From Pseudopyrenochaeta lycopersici (taxonomy: Eukaryota > Ascomycota > Dothideomycetes > Pleosporales > Pseudopyrenochaetaceae), in NCBI GenBank assembly GCA_003313425.1, contig NHZP01000020.1, positions 186,001-250,000 of the forward strand: a stretch of DNA of 64,000 bases, read 5' to 3'. A program made the translations under genes and the position numbers. The notes beneath the pieces were generated by a model, which was not told where the DNA came from, searched no databases, and saw nothing but the letters and a program-made list of their open reading frames with translations. This document shows positions 22,698 through 32,873 of the stretch, one piece after another (within the stretch, counting starts at the first letter, position 1; every line of letters starts with the position of its first letter).

Positions 22698-23197
22698 CCG
22701 GATCGACTATGCACAAGACATCGAACCACATTACATCGCGTTTCGAAGTAGTGCGCTGAGTCTCAGTGGCCTCACCAGACCATATTTTCTCGTTTATACT
22801 TCATCGAAGCTATCTATATACTCTGTCGGAAATTATTGATCACCACCACACACTTGGTGCTGCAGCAGCAGCTACAGAAACGATACTGTTCTTTCCGAAT
22901 CGGAGAAAGTTAGTGCGCAACTAGTGGCGATTACCCTCGAAGGTCATTGAACCGGCCTTTCTTTCTCCGCCTGCTCCCCGCATTTGTCCCCGCCAAACTC
23001 ATCAAACGCGAGCGCATTTCATCGAAGGTCACTGAACAATGGAACAAAACGTCAACGTCGGAGCTTTTAAGGCCGTAACATGCAAGGATCGAGAACCAAC
23101 ATGAACATATATATTGCAGGTGTGCCTCTTTACGTCCATCATCACACACTTTGATTCCGATCAATACCTTTTTCGCTAAGAGCCCAAGTTTTACACA
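22698..23197. promoter_or_regulatory. promoter region of the dehydrogenase gene
   Basis: 500 bases between the transcription factor stop and the dehydrogenase ATG. A TATA-like run (CATATATATT, about 23106-23115) lies roughly 85 bp before the ATG and is the best core-promoter candidate. No other feature was seen. Confidence 0.45.
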
Positions 23198-24458
23198 ATG
23201 TCTCCAATTGCAACAGCGCGCACACATTCCATTGCCACAATCGGAGCCGATGGCATTGGTCCGGAAGTCGTCGGTGCTGGTGTGCAAGTCTTGAAGAAGC
23301 TGGCACAGCTTGACGGTACATTTGGCCTCGAATTCCAAGATTTTGACTGGAGCTCAGAGACATACAAAAAGACTGGAAAATATATTCCAGAAGGTGGACT
23401 TGAGCAACTAAAGAAGCATGACGCCATTTTGTTTGGTGCTGTTGGTGCACCAGGTACCTTGATTCCACCGAAGCCCCAAGATTATGCTAATCATCATCCA
23501 GACGTTCCGGATCATATTTCTCTCTGGGGTTTACGTCTCGCCATTTGCCAACCGTTCCAGCAATATGCGAACGTTCGACCAACTAAGATCTTCCGTGGTA
23601 CTGAATCACCCTTACGAAAAGCACAGCATGGTGACCTAGATTGGGTAATTGTGCGTGAAAATTCCGAAGGAGAGTACGCTGGTCAAGGCGGACGTTCTCA
23701 CCGCGGTCAAGCATGGGAGACAGCTACAGAAGTTGCTATCTTCACACGTCATGGCGTGACACGTTTAATACGCTTTGCCTTCGAGACCGCGCAGAAACGG
23801 CCAAAGAAGTTTTTGACTGTCGTAACTAAGAGCAACGCGCAAAGAAATGGAATGGTGATGTGGGATGAGATTGCAGCCGAGGTCGCGAAAGACTTCCCTG
23901 ACGTTAAGTGGGATAAGATGCTGGTGGATGCTATGACTTGCCGAATGGTGCTCGATCCAAAGTCGCTAGACACTATTGTCGCTACCAATTTGGTAATTTT
24001 CGAAGACATGTTCTTTGTCAAGAAGTATGCTAATAAAAATAGCATGCGGATATCCTCTCTGATCTCGCAGCCGCACTGGCCGGTTCCATCGGCATCGCGC
24101 CCACCAGCAACCGTAAGTTTCACCCATTACTATTGAACAATAGGCATGCTAACAATGACCAGTTGATCCCACTCGCGAAAACCCTTCTATGTTCGAGCCC
24201 ATCCACGGCTCAGCCTTCGACATCACTGGAAAAGGAGTCGCCAATCCCGTAGGTACCTTTTGGTCAGCCTCGGAAATGCTGGCTTGGCTTGGCGAGGAAG
24301 AAGCGGCAGCAAAGCTGATGGAAGTTGTTGAAGCAGTCACAGAACGAGGTATTGCGACACGGGATCTTGGCGGAAGTGCAGGGACGCAGGAAGTTACCGA
24401 TGCAGTGTGTGCAGAGTTAGAGAAGGTATATGGCATTGTGCCATCGAAGCAACAATAA
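23198..24458 (+). CDS. tartrate / D-malate-type dehydrogenase (isocitrate-isopropylmalate dehydrogenase family)
   Basis: NAD-dependent beta-decarboxylating dehydrogenase acting on tartrate, D-malate or a related 2-hydroxy acid. Exons 23198-23992, 24043-24112 and 24163-24458 (introns of 50 nt each) give 386 residues. Signatures are IGADGIGPEVV at the N-terminus, the substrate loop with TESPLRKAQHGD replacing the isocitrate phosphate-type serine loop, VRENSEGEYAGQGG, and the metal/NAD region VDAMTCRMV plus ATNLHADILSDLAAALAGS. The C-terminus has EPIHGSAFDITGKGVANP. The middle 70-nt exon supplies the HADILSDL motif and is easily missed. There is no mitochondrial presequence. The neighbouring Zn2Cys6 factor could be its regulator; this is inference from position only. 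Confidence 0.9.
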
Positions 24459-24761
24459 ATAGGGCAGTAGTATGATAGGTTCCCTGGGTCTGAGAGGCTT
24501 TGTGCTTCTTTCGCACGAGAACAAAACTTTTGTTTCATATTTAACGAGCGATAGAATGGTCCATAGATGATCAATGTATTCACAAGATTGGTAAATTTAT
24601 CAATCGAAGCAGCCTAGGTGTATTCATGGTGTCAAGTAATTGATTTCTACTACCAAATACCTATGGTCAACACCCTAAACCCGTTTCACAATGCTCGGAC
24701 ATTCACACATGTAACTCAGATGGATGCCGCTAACTATCTCTGCTTACCCAAGGCTCACCCA
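24459..24761. other. short convergent intergenic region
   Basis: 303 bases between the 3' ends of the dehydrogenase (+) and thioesterase (-). It should contain both polyadenylation regions. Nothing else was seen. Confidence 0.5.
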
Positions 24762-25775
24762 TCAAAGCTTTTCCTTCTCCTTTGGCTGCGCCTTTGGCCT
24801 CAAAATACTCTGCTGGCTCATACACGCCACCGCCCTCCCCTGCTCGTCCCACACCCAGCTCTCACCATATGAGCGCCCTTCGCCGGCCGTTGCCGTATTC
24901 TGCTCTCTTAGATGCCATTTATTGACATCAAGTCCACCTTCCACCGCATCGTCCTTCCCATTCTGGAAGATGCGCAACGCGAAATCCAGACTGCTCATTG
25001 CAGACACATCGTCGAGGAATAAGTGGTTGAAACTCAATGCTAGGAAGGAAATGGCACCGTCGAGCAAGAAGGCCAGGCTCGCGGTTTGGTCGCCTGGCGA
25101 GGATAGACTTTGTTTGCACCGGAACCAATCTGCTGTCGTACGCTTTGGGAGCGGTCGATCGTCCTGGGAGTGAGGCAAATGCTTTGCCATTCCGAACAAG
25201 GTTTGCGCGAAGATGCTCGATGGAATACTTCTCAATTCGAACAAAGGGGGCAAGAGGCTGAAATTCTTACCATGCGCATCGATATCTGATTGGGTGATTT
25301 TGCCTTCCCGCAGGAGCTTTTGGGAGGCTTCTTGCTGTGTGGGACAATCCCTCCAGTTCGGATAGGTTTCGCTGGGAGTCCGGGAGTACTCGATTATCGA
25401 TGCCTTTTCTCTTACTTGAAAATCGGCAATGGCGATTAAACACACCCTCTTCTCACCGCCTTCCCTGCCTTGGCTTATTTCCACCTGTCGCGTGGCAAAA
25501 GTGCGTGTTTGTCGGACTACCTTGACGCTTGCGCGGAGCGGTAGGTCGGTGTATGCAGGGCTTATATAGTTGCCAAGCATGGAATATAGGTGGTACCCTT
25601 CTGGAACAGAAAGACATGCTGATTTGCAAGCGGTACCGAGAGCATAACCGCCGTATGCAATATTGAGTGGATTGCCCATACGCTGCGGTCTGTAGACTGT
25701 TTCGAACTCATTCTCGCCGAGCTCTTTCAAGGCGAATTGTTCGGTGAAGGGCAGTTCTGGCGAACTTTCCGCCAT
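24762..25775 (-). CDS. acyl-CoA thioesterase II (TesB-like, double hot-dog)
   Basis: Hydrolyses acyl-CoA to free acid and CoA, typically in peroxisomes. Single exon, 337 residues from the ATG at 25775; an in-frame ATG at 25808 would add 11. The N-terminal hot-dog has FETVYRPQRMGNPLNIAYGG and SMLGNYISPAYTDLPL, followed by RQTRTFATRQVEISQG, which is typical of TesB. The C-terminal hot-dog has ASLAFLLDGAISF, the NHLFLDDVSAMSSLDFALR segment and ESWVWDEQGRAVACMSQQSI. The protein ends in EKL, which is not a standard PTS1 signal, so peroxisomal targeting cannot be claimed. A TATA-like TATTTATA (25825-25832) about 50 bp upstream fits the 25775 start better. It may belong to the neighbouring catabolic set. 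Confidence 0.88.
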   Translation of the reverse strand: MAESSPELPFTEQFALKELGENEFETVYRPQRMGNPLNIAYGGYALGTACKSACLSVPEGYHLYSMLGNYISPAYTDLPLRASVKVVRQTRTFATRQVEISQGREGGEKRVCLIAIADFQVREKASIIEYSRTPSETYPNWRDCPTQQEASQKLLREGKITQSDIDAHGKNFSLLPPLFELRSIPSSIFAQTLFGMAKHLPHSQDDRPLPKRTTADWFRCKQSLSSPGDQTASLAFLLDGAISFLALSFNHLFLDDVSAMSSLDFALRIFQNGKDDAVEGGLDVNKWHLREQNTATAGEGRSYGESWVWDEQGRAVACMSQQSILRPKAQPKEKEKL

Positions 25776-26499
25776 GTTTAGACTTCTGGATGGTACAACA
25801 GTAATCACGTAGTAATCAAGACGATATAAATAGGAGCTATTCTTTCCAAAAAAAAAAGATTACTTACTGTTTCTTATGCTTATCAATCGGCGTCAAACGA
25901 GTGAGGTTTCCTGCGGAAAGTACCTCGGTACAACAGCAATGCTTCAATGGGCTAACGTACATCCCGGAAGCAGCACCGAGTGGTATCTTAGGATAGTAAG
26001 GGTGTGGGTCGTAACAACCCTCGCGGCTGCAGCTTGACTACTGAACTTCCTACATTTTCACTTTCTCCAAAGCTCTATTCACCAAGTATATTGGATACAC
26101 TTCCACATACAGTACACAAGTTCTTGGCGTGTGAGCATGATCCAAGGAAAACTTAACATATCAGCACTAAACAGGAGGGGGAGCTTATGGCTTGGCTACA
26201 CCTGGTGTTCTTGGTTATCTTGGAAATTGAGAAGGAGCTTCGATGACAGTAAGGGGTTGTACACAAGCAGACTCAGATTGATATAGATATATCCTAAATC
26301 TAACGTCATCTGGAACCGCGGCCTTACTGAGACCTTCTGGCTGTTGTGTATTACACTGCAGAATATTTGATAGCTACAAGGAGTATGTGGCCAAGTACCG
26401 ATTCCTCTTGATATGATCTTTGCATATTGAAAATCTCTGCTCAATTCATGACAATATGAGCAGGTTTCAAATCATGGCTTCGACTGATTTCACGGGGTG
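25776..26499. other. intergenic region with poly-A run
   Basis: About 720 bases between two minus-strand genes, holding the thioesterase promoter and the 3' end of the TAPT1-like gene. It contains a poly-A run of about 10 near 25850. No gene was recognised. Confidence 0.5.
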
Positions 26500-29434
26500 T
26501 TACCAAATCCTCTTCGCAACCATAGTATACCGGCTCACATGCCCAACACTCGTACCCTTCTCCCTCTCCTGTTCCTCTTTTCTCTTTCCCTTTTCGTCCC
26601 TTTCCCTCAATCTCCGAAAACTGTCCGGATCATCGTCATAGATTGTCCTCCTCTTTTCCTCGTCTACATCCACAACACCCCATCCTCCAATCCTCTTCCC
26701 ACCCGTCTCGACACTCATCATCTCCCGCTCTTTCATACCATGATATCGCTTTCGACTCACACTCAAGAGGAACATGCCGAGAATTAGCTTAAAGGCAAGA
26801 AACACGAGGTAGCCAACTAGGAAGACGATGAACATGGCAGAACCAGCGATTAAGTCGTCGAGCGTCCAAGAGGAGATGTGATACCAGGCTTGAGAAGGAA
26901 CACCGGCACCAAAGGAAGAGCGTCCAAGGGCACGACGAAAGACTTGGTCAATATGTGCGAAGGCGGCGGTTGTGGCGGGCGAAGATGTCGCGTCGGAGGT
27001 CAGTGATGTAGACATGGTGGGTAAAGGAGGTGGCATGTGCATGGCAATGAACATATGGTAGGTCTGAATAGCAGCACGGATGAAGAGGCAAGAGAGTGGT
27101 ATCACCGGCAGTCCCAAGCGCCTTGTTAGATTTGGGTCGACGAAGGCCTTTTTGAGGTTAGTGCTTTTGATAGAGTAATGGAACGGCAGGCCTTACATTA
27201 GAGTAGTAGTCTTTCGCCAGTACGTCGAAGAATTTACTATACACTTCTGGCTTGTATTGGTTAAATTTGGTAATATATGCGTGTTTCAGCCAGTCCACGA
27301 ACATCTCGCTTCCAATTACCAGAAGGAACGGATTGAGCACCTGAGCGATGTATTTCGGGAATATGGTGAAGCTCATCGGTATAATGTTTGAAGCTGTGAA
27401 GGCGGTCGCTGTGGTGGCATTACTATTCCCAGTAAACATTGCTGTCCACGATGTGTCGCTGCTTCGAATACTGAGGCCACCGACTTCTACGACATTGCGC
27501 ATGGCAATAATGAGAAGCATGAGCCACAGCTGGAAGCGTTCAACGACATCTGCGCATGTGATCTGGAACAAATTCTCTTTCTCAAATTTCTTGAACACGG
27601 TGCCCTTGATTTCGACGAATTGATTTGACATCAAAAGCGTCAGTAGCGCATTAGAATAGGAGTTGACTGCGACGTTGAGCGTAATGACCTGGTAGAACAA
27701 GGCAGTAGCATGTGCAACAGTGTACACAAGAGCTAGGGCGAACATGCCGAATGGACGGAGGACCTTACTTCGGCCATCAGGGTTTCGATCGAGTGTCTCA
27801 CGCGAGAACAAACATTCCAAAACATCTTGACCGACGGCTGAGAGCAAACGGTCGCAGACTTCTAGAACATTGTAGATGACGTAAAGTTTGATCGCTGACT
27901 GACCGCGAATACCGTGATACATGCGACTCGCATCGAACCGCATTAGTACGAAACAGCTTGAGATGACCAACAACCCTTTAAGGATGTCAGCTTTGTGGCT
28001 CGGGAGAAGCGTAGATGGCGTGGACTTTGTCCGGCGATGACGAAAGCGCGAGTTCCGCGTACGCCGTGGCTTTGGATCTTTCAGATCTGGAAATTTAAAG
28101 CTGGTCGACATCTGATGATTCTGCCTCGCCACCATACTGGCTGTTTGGACAATGGAGGAAGATGGCTTCCGCGATACTGAGGGTGGCTCCTCATCCGCCG
28201 GTGTCGGCAAGGGAGTCGGTGTTTCACTCTGATTTCTTCGCTGCCACAGTCGAGGGAGGCCGTAATAAACATAGGCCCAAAGGTCACGAAACTCCTTCAC
28301 GATGACTGAGCCCCACCATTTGACCAAGATAGCAATGGCAAGCAAGAAGCGAAGGGGCAGAATCGTCAAAACATGCATCCAAGCATCCAGACAGGCAAGA
28401 GCACCGAAGCCCAAGATACCCTCAATCTTGAGCGGTATCTTCAAGAAGTTGAGCAGCCGCTCGTACTTGAGTTGAGATGACTCGTAAGGGAAGTCGGTCG
28501 AGGCAGGTTGGTAGATGTACAGCGGAGAAGGGCGGCTCGCAGACAACTCGAGTGATAGGAAGGTTGGCATTGACAGTGGCGGCAGGGGTAGGGCCACTGG
28601 AGAAGCTGCGTCTCGCATATCACGGCCTTCCTTGTGTCTATCGTGCTGTAGATTCTTGGGCAGCCCGTCCTTGTGATCCAGAGTGAGCGGCGGAGGGACG
28701 TGTCGGCTGGACCTCCTCTCGTCTCCATCATGTGCTTGTGTATGCGCCCTTGATCTTGACCTCGATGTTGACGTCTTTCTCCGGACTAACGATGGGGTAG
28801 TGACCGATCTCGAATTCAACAATGGCCGGCCATGTCGCAGTTCAGTTGCAGGTGTTTTGACAAGGACAACCTCCTTTTCCTGGACGGCCTCGAGGTTCTT
28901 TAGGCCTTTCGGCCATTGATCTTCACTCTTCACACCGTTCAGTTCTATAGGCCGTTCCAATACTACGCCCAGGACCCTGTTGCTCTCCTGCCCATCCGTC
29001 TCCACGCCAGGTGTCTCATGTTCCAGTGCATCTTCGAGGATAGGAGTCGCTGCTCGAAGAGGCAGGCTTGCAGGCTCGCTTGTCAATTCCTGAATCTGCC
29101 TAGGACTGAGCTTGAGGATCTTCTCGTGGTCGGAGACGCTGCTCTTCCTCCTCACATCGCCGGGTCGCTTGATGGGCCTGATCTTCTCGCTCGTGTCCGA
29201 CAATATCGCCTCTTCATATATGCTGGTCTGCCTGCTAGTAGAGCTGACGCTGAGCGTACCGTTCGATTCCGCTTTGTAGACATTCGTTATGTTCTGCAGC
29301 GGCCCTTCGTTCTTCGCTTCCAGGTTGCGGCTCCCCAGGAAAACCACATCGTCCGGTTCTGGCGTAGGGTATGGCGGAGAGAACTGCTCTACCGTGTGTG
29401 CTTCACCGTTTGTCCGTGTATCTGCCCCGTTCAT
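26500..29434 (-). CDS. TAPT1/DUF747 family membrane protein (Emp65-like)
   Basis: Multi-pass membrane protein of the TAPT1 family, linked in yeast and animals to the ER or early secretory pathway. Minus-strand exons are 29434-27197 and 27147-26500, joined across a 49-nt intron at a codon boundary (KDYYSN to AFVDPNLTRRLG). The N-terminal 270 residues are disordered and Ser/Arg-rich. The family domain starts near EGILGFGALACLDAWMH and continues with hydrophobic segments including ILPLRFLLAIAILVKWW, DILKGLLVISSCFVLMRFD and RGQSAIKLYVIYNVLEV. Later come CLFSRETL, KFEKENLFQITCADVVERF and VDWLKHAYITKFN. The last exon adds more membrane helices and a charged tail. The ATG at 29434 is preferred; an in-frame ATG at 29578 adds 48 basic residues with no domain. 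Confidence 0.9.
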
Positions 29435-29960
29435 AGCGACCAGAGCTCGATGGTCTGCGGAATGGCATCGTGTGTGGTGCTTGCAAGGTCCTGAAGCGTA
29501 GCGACGTGTTGAAGCTTGGGCGTAGGGCTTAGCGTGATATCTGTTAAGCGGACCGCGGGGATGCTTCCAACATCCCACCCTGGCGAGCTTCTCTCCTGGA
29601 AATCAACTCCGCACTCACGGTGAATAATGTCCGAATATAGAGCCGAGCATCTGTGATCAACGGGGTGTAACAGATGAACCGTGACGCGTGGTTGGCTGAG
29701 AGCCCCGCAAATAATTGTCCGACTGATCAACCGCATCACAGCCAAGCTCAGGCAACAACGCTTGTCAATTATTTCGCAATGCAATAATAGACTTCCTCTC
29801 TAAACAGTCAAACTTTGGGTGATTTTACACGCTCTTATTCTTCTTGAATTGCCTTCACTCTCTGCGTAGACATCCGCATACTAACGCTCAACTACACCAC
29901 TGCAGCCGCAAGGCTGATGAAAAGGATAGCGATCACGTACAAGCAGAGAAAGAGCACAAC
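29435..29960. promoter_or_regulatory. divergent promoter region
   Basis: 526 bp between the TAPT1-like start (-) and the F-box-like start (+). The frames of both neighbours are open into this region (to 29578 on minus, from 29844 on plus), so the starts could lie further in. No clear TATA box was recognised. Confidence 0.4.
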
Positions 29961-31019
29961 ATGAGCAGAATGGAACATAACAGTATGATATTCTCTCGCC
30001 TATTGTCGCTACCGATGGAACTGCGTCTCGAGATATGGACATATGTCTTGACAGACCCCGCGATGAGCGAATTGGTTCTGTGTATACGCCGAAAGCAGTC
30101 AAGTCCCAGTACATCTGGCACGCGCTTCTCGAATTCTTTACACAGAGACAGTCATTACGAGATCCCAGAAGTCGAAACCTGCTTTGAAACGCCTCCAAAA
30201 ACTGCCCTTAACGTTGGCTTGCTTCGATCGAATCGTCTCATCTACCAAGAAGCACTTCCCATCCTGTACCATTCTGTCAATTTCCGCATAATGCATTTTG
30301 ACGGCATTTTTCCTTTATTCCTCGGTAATATCTCTTCCTTTGCGCAATCTCATATGCGCCATGTCTCGTTGTCTACCTACAATGCGTTTCATTGCGATGG
30401 CTCTTCCTTGTACTGGGCGCTTACATGTGCTCAAGTCGCCAAGCTGGGTGGTGCGCTACGTCAGATTGACATTGAGGGAGAGTGGCCGCTTTCAGGAATC
30501 TACGGAGTGAAACGTAGCATTCTATACCCACTGCTCAAGATCAAGGCCTCCAAGAAGTTTGTTCCTGTTGCACACGACTCTGAATTCCAACGGTTATTAG
30601 CTGGAGCTGCGAAAGAGATGGAGAGCAGGGTATTGATGCGCAGAGCATCGACTGCGGCAGATATTGAAGCACGGGAAAGACGAGAAAATATCCATCGTGC
30701 CGGTTGTGAAGAGCCATCGAAGGAGAGGCAAAAGCTACGCGACATTACCTACAGAGCACAACCAGCATTAGTCACCATCTCTCCAGTCGTTGACGAGGAC
30801 GACATAGTTCAACCTTTGAGCTCAGATTCACATGAACAGCAATTTGAGAGTGACCTCGAAGAATGGGATCTGGTCAGCGACAGGGGCTATTTGCCCAATC
30901 CGAAAAAGCGTACTTCCAGTATGTTCAACGACGACGAGACTTGGACCGATGTCGCATCGACTATTGTTGCCAATGAAGAGGACGACAAAGAGAGCGGGGA
31001 GTGGGAACTAATCCACTAG
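29961..31019 (+). CDS. F-box-like / 2EXR-type hypothetical protein
   Basis: Single exon, 352 residues from the ATG at 29961. The first 30 residues contain an F-box-like helix pair (FSRLLSLPMELRLEIWTYVL), as in many lineage-expanded fungal proteins that may recruit targets to SCF ubiquitin ligases. Next comes LNVGLLRSNRLIYQEALPIL followed by YHSVNF, the usual partner motif of these proteins. The C-terminal third is acidic and disordered, ending in a stretch rich in Glu, Asp and Trp. The frame extends upstream to an ATG at 29844, but the extra 39 residues (His- and Arg-rich) do not resemble the family start. The function beyond a likely protein-interaction role is unknown. Confidence 0.72.
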   Translation: MSRMEHNSMIFSRLLSLPMELRLEIWTYVLTDPAMSELVLCIRRKQSSPSTSGTRFSNSLHRDSHYEIPEVETCFETPPKTALNVGLLRSNRLIYQEALPILYHSVNFRIMHFDGIFPLFLGNISSFAQSHMRHVSLSTYNAFHCDGSSLYWALTCAQVAKLGGALRQIDIEGEWPLSGIYGVKRSILYPLLKIKASKKFVPVAHDSEFQRLLAGAAKEMESRVLMRRASTAADIEARERRENIHRAGCEEPSKERQKLRDITYRAQPALVTISPVVDEDDIVQPLSSDSHEQQFESDLEEWDLVSDRGYLPNPKKRTSSMFNDDETWTDVASTIVANEEDDKESGEWELIH

Positions 31020-32873
31020 TTCATGATACTTTTATCTGAACTGTTCCATGAACACGCACGTATGCTCTTCGCGTATAACGTAATCTCGTAACTCAACTAT
31101 ATGAGATCCATACATCTGGTCGAACACACGCAGACGACTTAATCACTACATTCAACAAACCTATTCAACAACAACAACTAAGCACCACATCCACATACTC
31201 TTCTCCACATCCCTCCACATCTTCCCGCAATCATCCGCACCCACTGCCGTCTTCCCAACACTACCCTCCCACCTCCCCACCATCACCCTGCCACACACGC
31301 CAGTAGCCCCGATCGCAACGCATCTCCACTCCTCTCCGCGAACCCACAAATTCCCATTGCCGCACGGCAAGACCCGCACGCAGCGAGCCTGCGGCTATCC
31401 ACACCCGCGATCTTTGACACGAGGGAGGGGGGGGGGGGAAAGTTGGCTCGTGCATTGCATAAAACTCTGATCTCGTACTCTGAGTCGAGCGAAGCGAGCC
31501 AGGAATTTAATCGATCGACAGAAAGGCGTGAGTGACGCGTGCGCGTGCATGGAACAAGGGAAGGGAAGGGAAGGTTTGCCGGTGTACCATGTACACATGT
31601 ACACATGGACTTTGGGGGTTTTTCGGAATAGAGCCCGGGGGGGATAAAAGAAAAATATTGGGGGCGTGTGCGATGTATGTGTTCGGGAATTGGGCAAGGC
31701 AGAGAGGCAAATAGTTTAATTGCCGGTGGGCTGGTTGGGGTCAGAGCGTTGTGATCGAAGTACAGGGAAAGGCGAGAGTGGGCATGGGTTGGTGCGAGAG
31801 TCAAGATAGAGTCGTGTAGGATGCTGCATCTGTCATGTGCAAAGTGGGGAATATGCCCGGGAGATGTCTGTTTCATTCTTTATCCTGCATAGTACTCGTC
31901 GTATTCGAGATTTCTCTACCATATATTCACCGACTGGTGGCCATCGAGGAGAGCAGGTTCGAACAAGCATTAGCAGCACCGTGCCGTGTGCGTGGCGTCT
32001 TGGAAAAAAAGTCTATTCCAGGCATGGGCTGGGCAAGGGAGCCTGTGGTAGAGTTGATGCTAGACTACCTTGGGACTTAACTTTCAAGGCAGATTCTGAG
32101 CTCCACACGAGAACTGTATTGTATGCAACATAACTCGGAGACTTTGACATTTTGTTGAAATGGCCGCAAGTCTAGAAGGCCCCACTGGAAGCTCCTTGAC
32201 GTCATGGACCTCGTCGTCGGGTTTTGAGATCGATTGTCACCTACTTGTCTGGTTTGATGGTTAAACATCGGACGTCTTTGCTTTCACCTTGGCTTGTGCT
32301 TGCTCAACCCATGTTCACCAGAATGAGCACCAGGGGTCTGTGGACGTAAAATTGGGAACATTGGAAAACTTCGAGTCATTGCAACGTGTCTGAAGAGTAG
32401 GAATTTGGGTATTCGATGTAACAATCAAAGAATTAAGATAGCCTCCCGCTCCGGCTCTTGCAATTCTATGCCACGCTTTCAAAGTATGCTTCCCGCAGTC
32501 TGCCTGTTTCCGAACACACTCAATGTACACAGCAGTCTTCCCACTTGAAGCTGCACGCTGTCCTCAGTCTATGACTTGTGACCTCCAAAACTATCGCGTG
32601 CAAACCCAGTTTGTACGCCTAGTATGCAAGGTCCCTCGCGTAAAATAGTAGGTCACCCAACAACGCCATCTCGCACACCGTAAAATGGTGGTGGTATATG
32701 CAAATATGCGGTGTAGAGAAAATCGCAGAACGATTCGAGTCCAAAAGTCGCGAAAGGTGGTATGATGTCGAACACGCCAGAACGCCGCGCAGAGAAATCG
32801 ATTTCGGGGAAAAGAAGTCAACGCAAAGGAATTCGTCAAGCCATAGGCGTAGCCAGGATGCTTTCAAAGTGAA
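31020..32873. other. intergenic region with simple-sequence tracts
   Basis: About 1.85 kb between convergent genes. It contains a run of about 12 G (31427-31438), GGGAA repeats near 31558-31573 and a TGTACACA repeat near 31590-31605. The minus strand is open for 197 codons at 31283-31876, but the composition is that of a pyrimidine-rich tract with no domain, so no gene is called. Confidence 0.55.

Noticed and set aside
28916..29494. 192-codon open frame on the plus strand
   Set aside because: It lies antisense to the disordered N-terminal coding region of the TAPT1-like gene and mirrors its codon pattern.
31283..31876. 197-codon open frame on the minus strand
   Set aside because: It overlaps simple repeats and a poly-G run, has Pro/His/Arg-rich composition and no domain or splice context.
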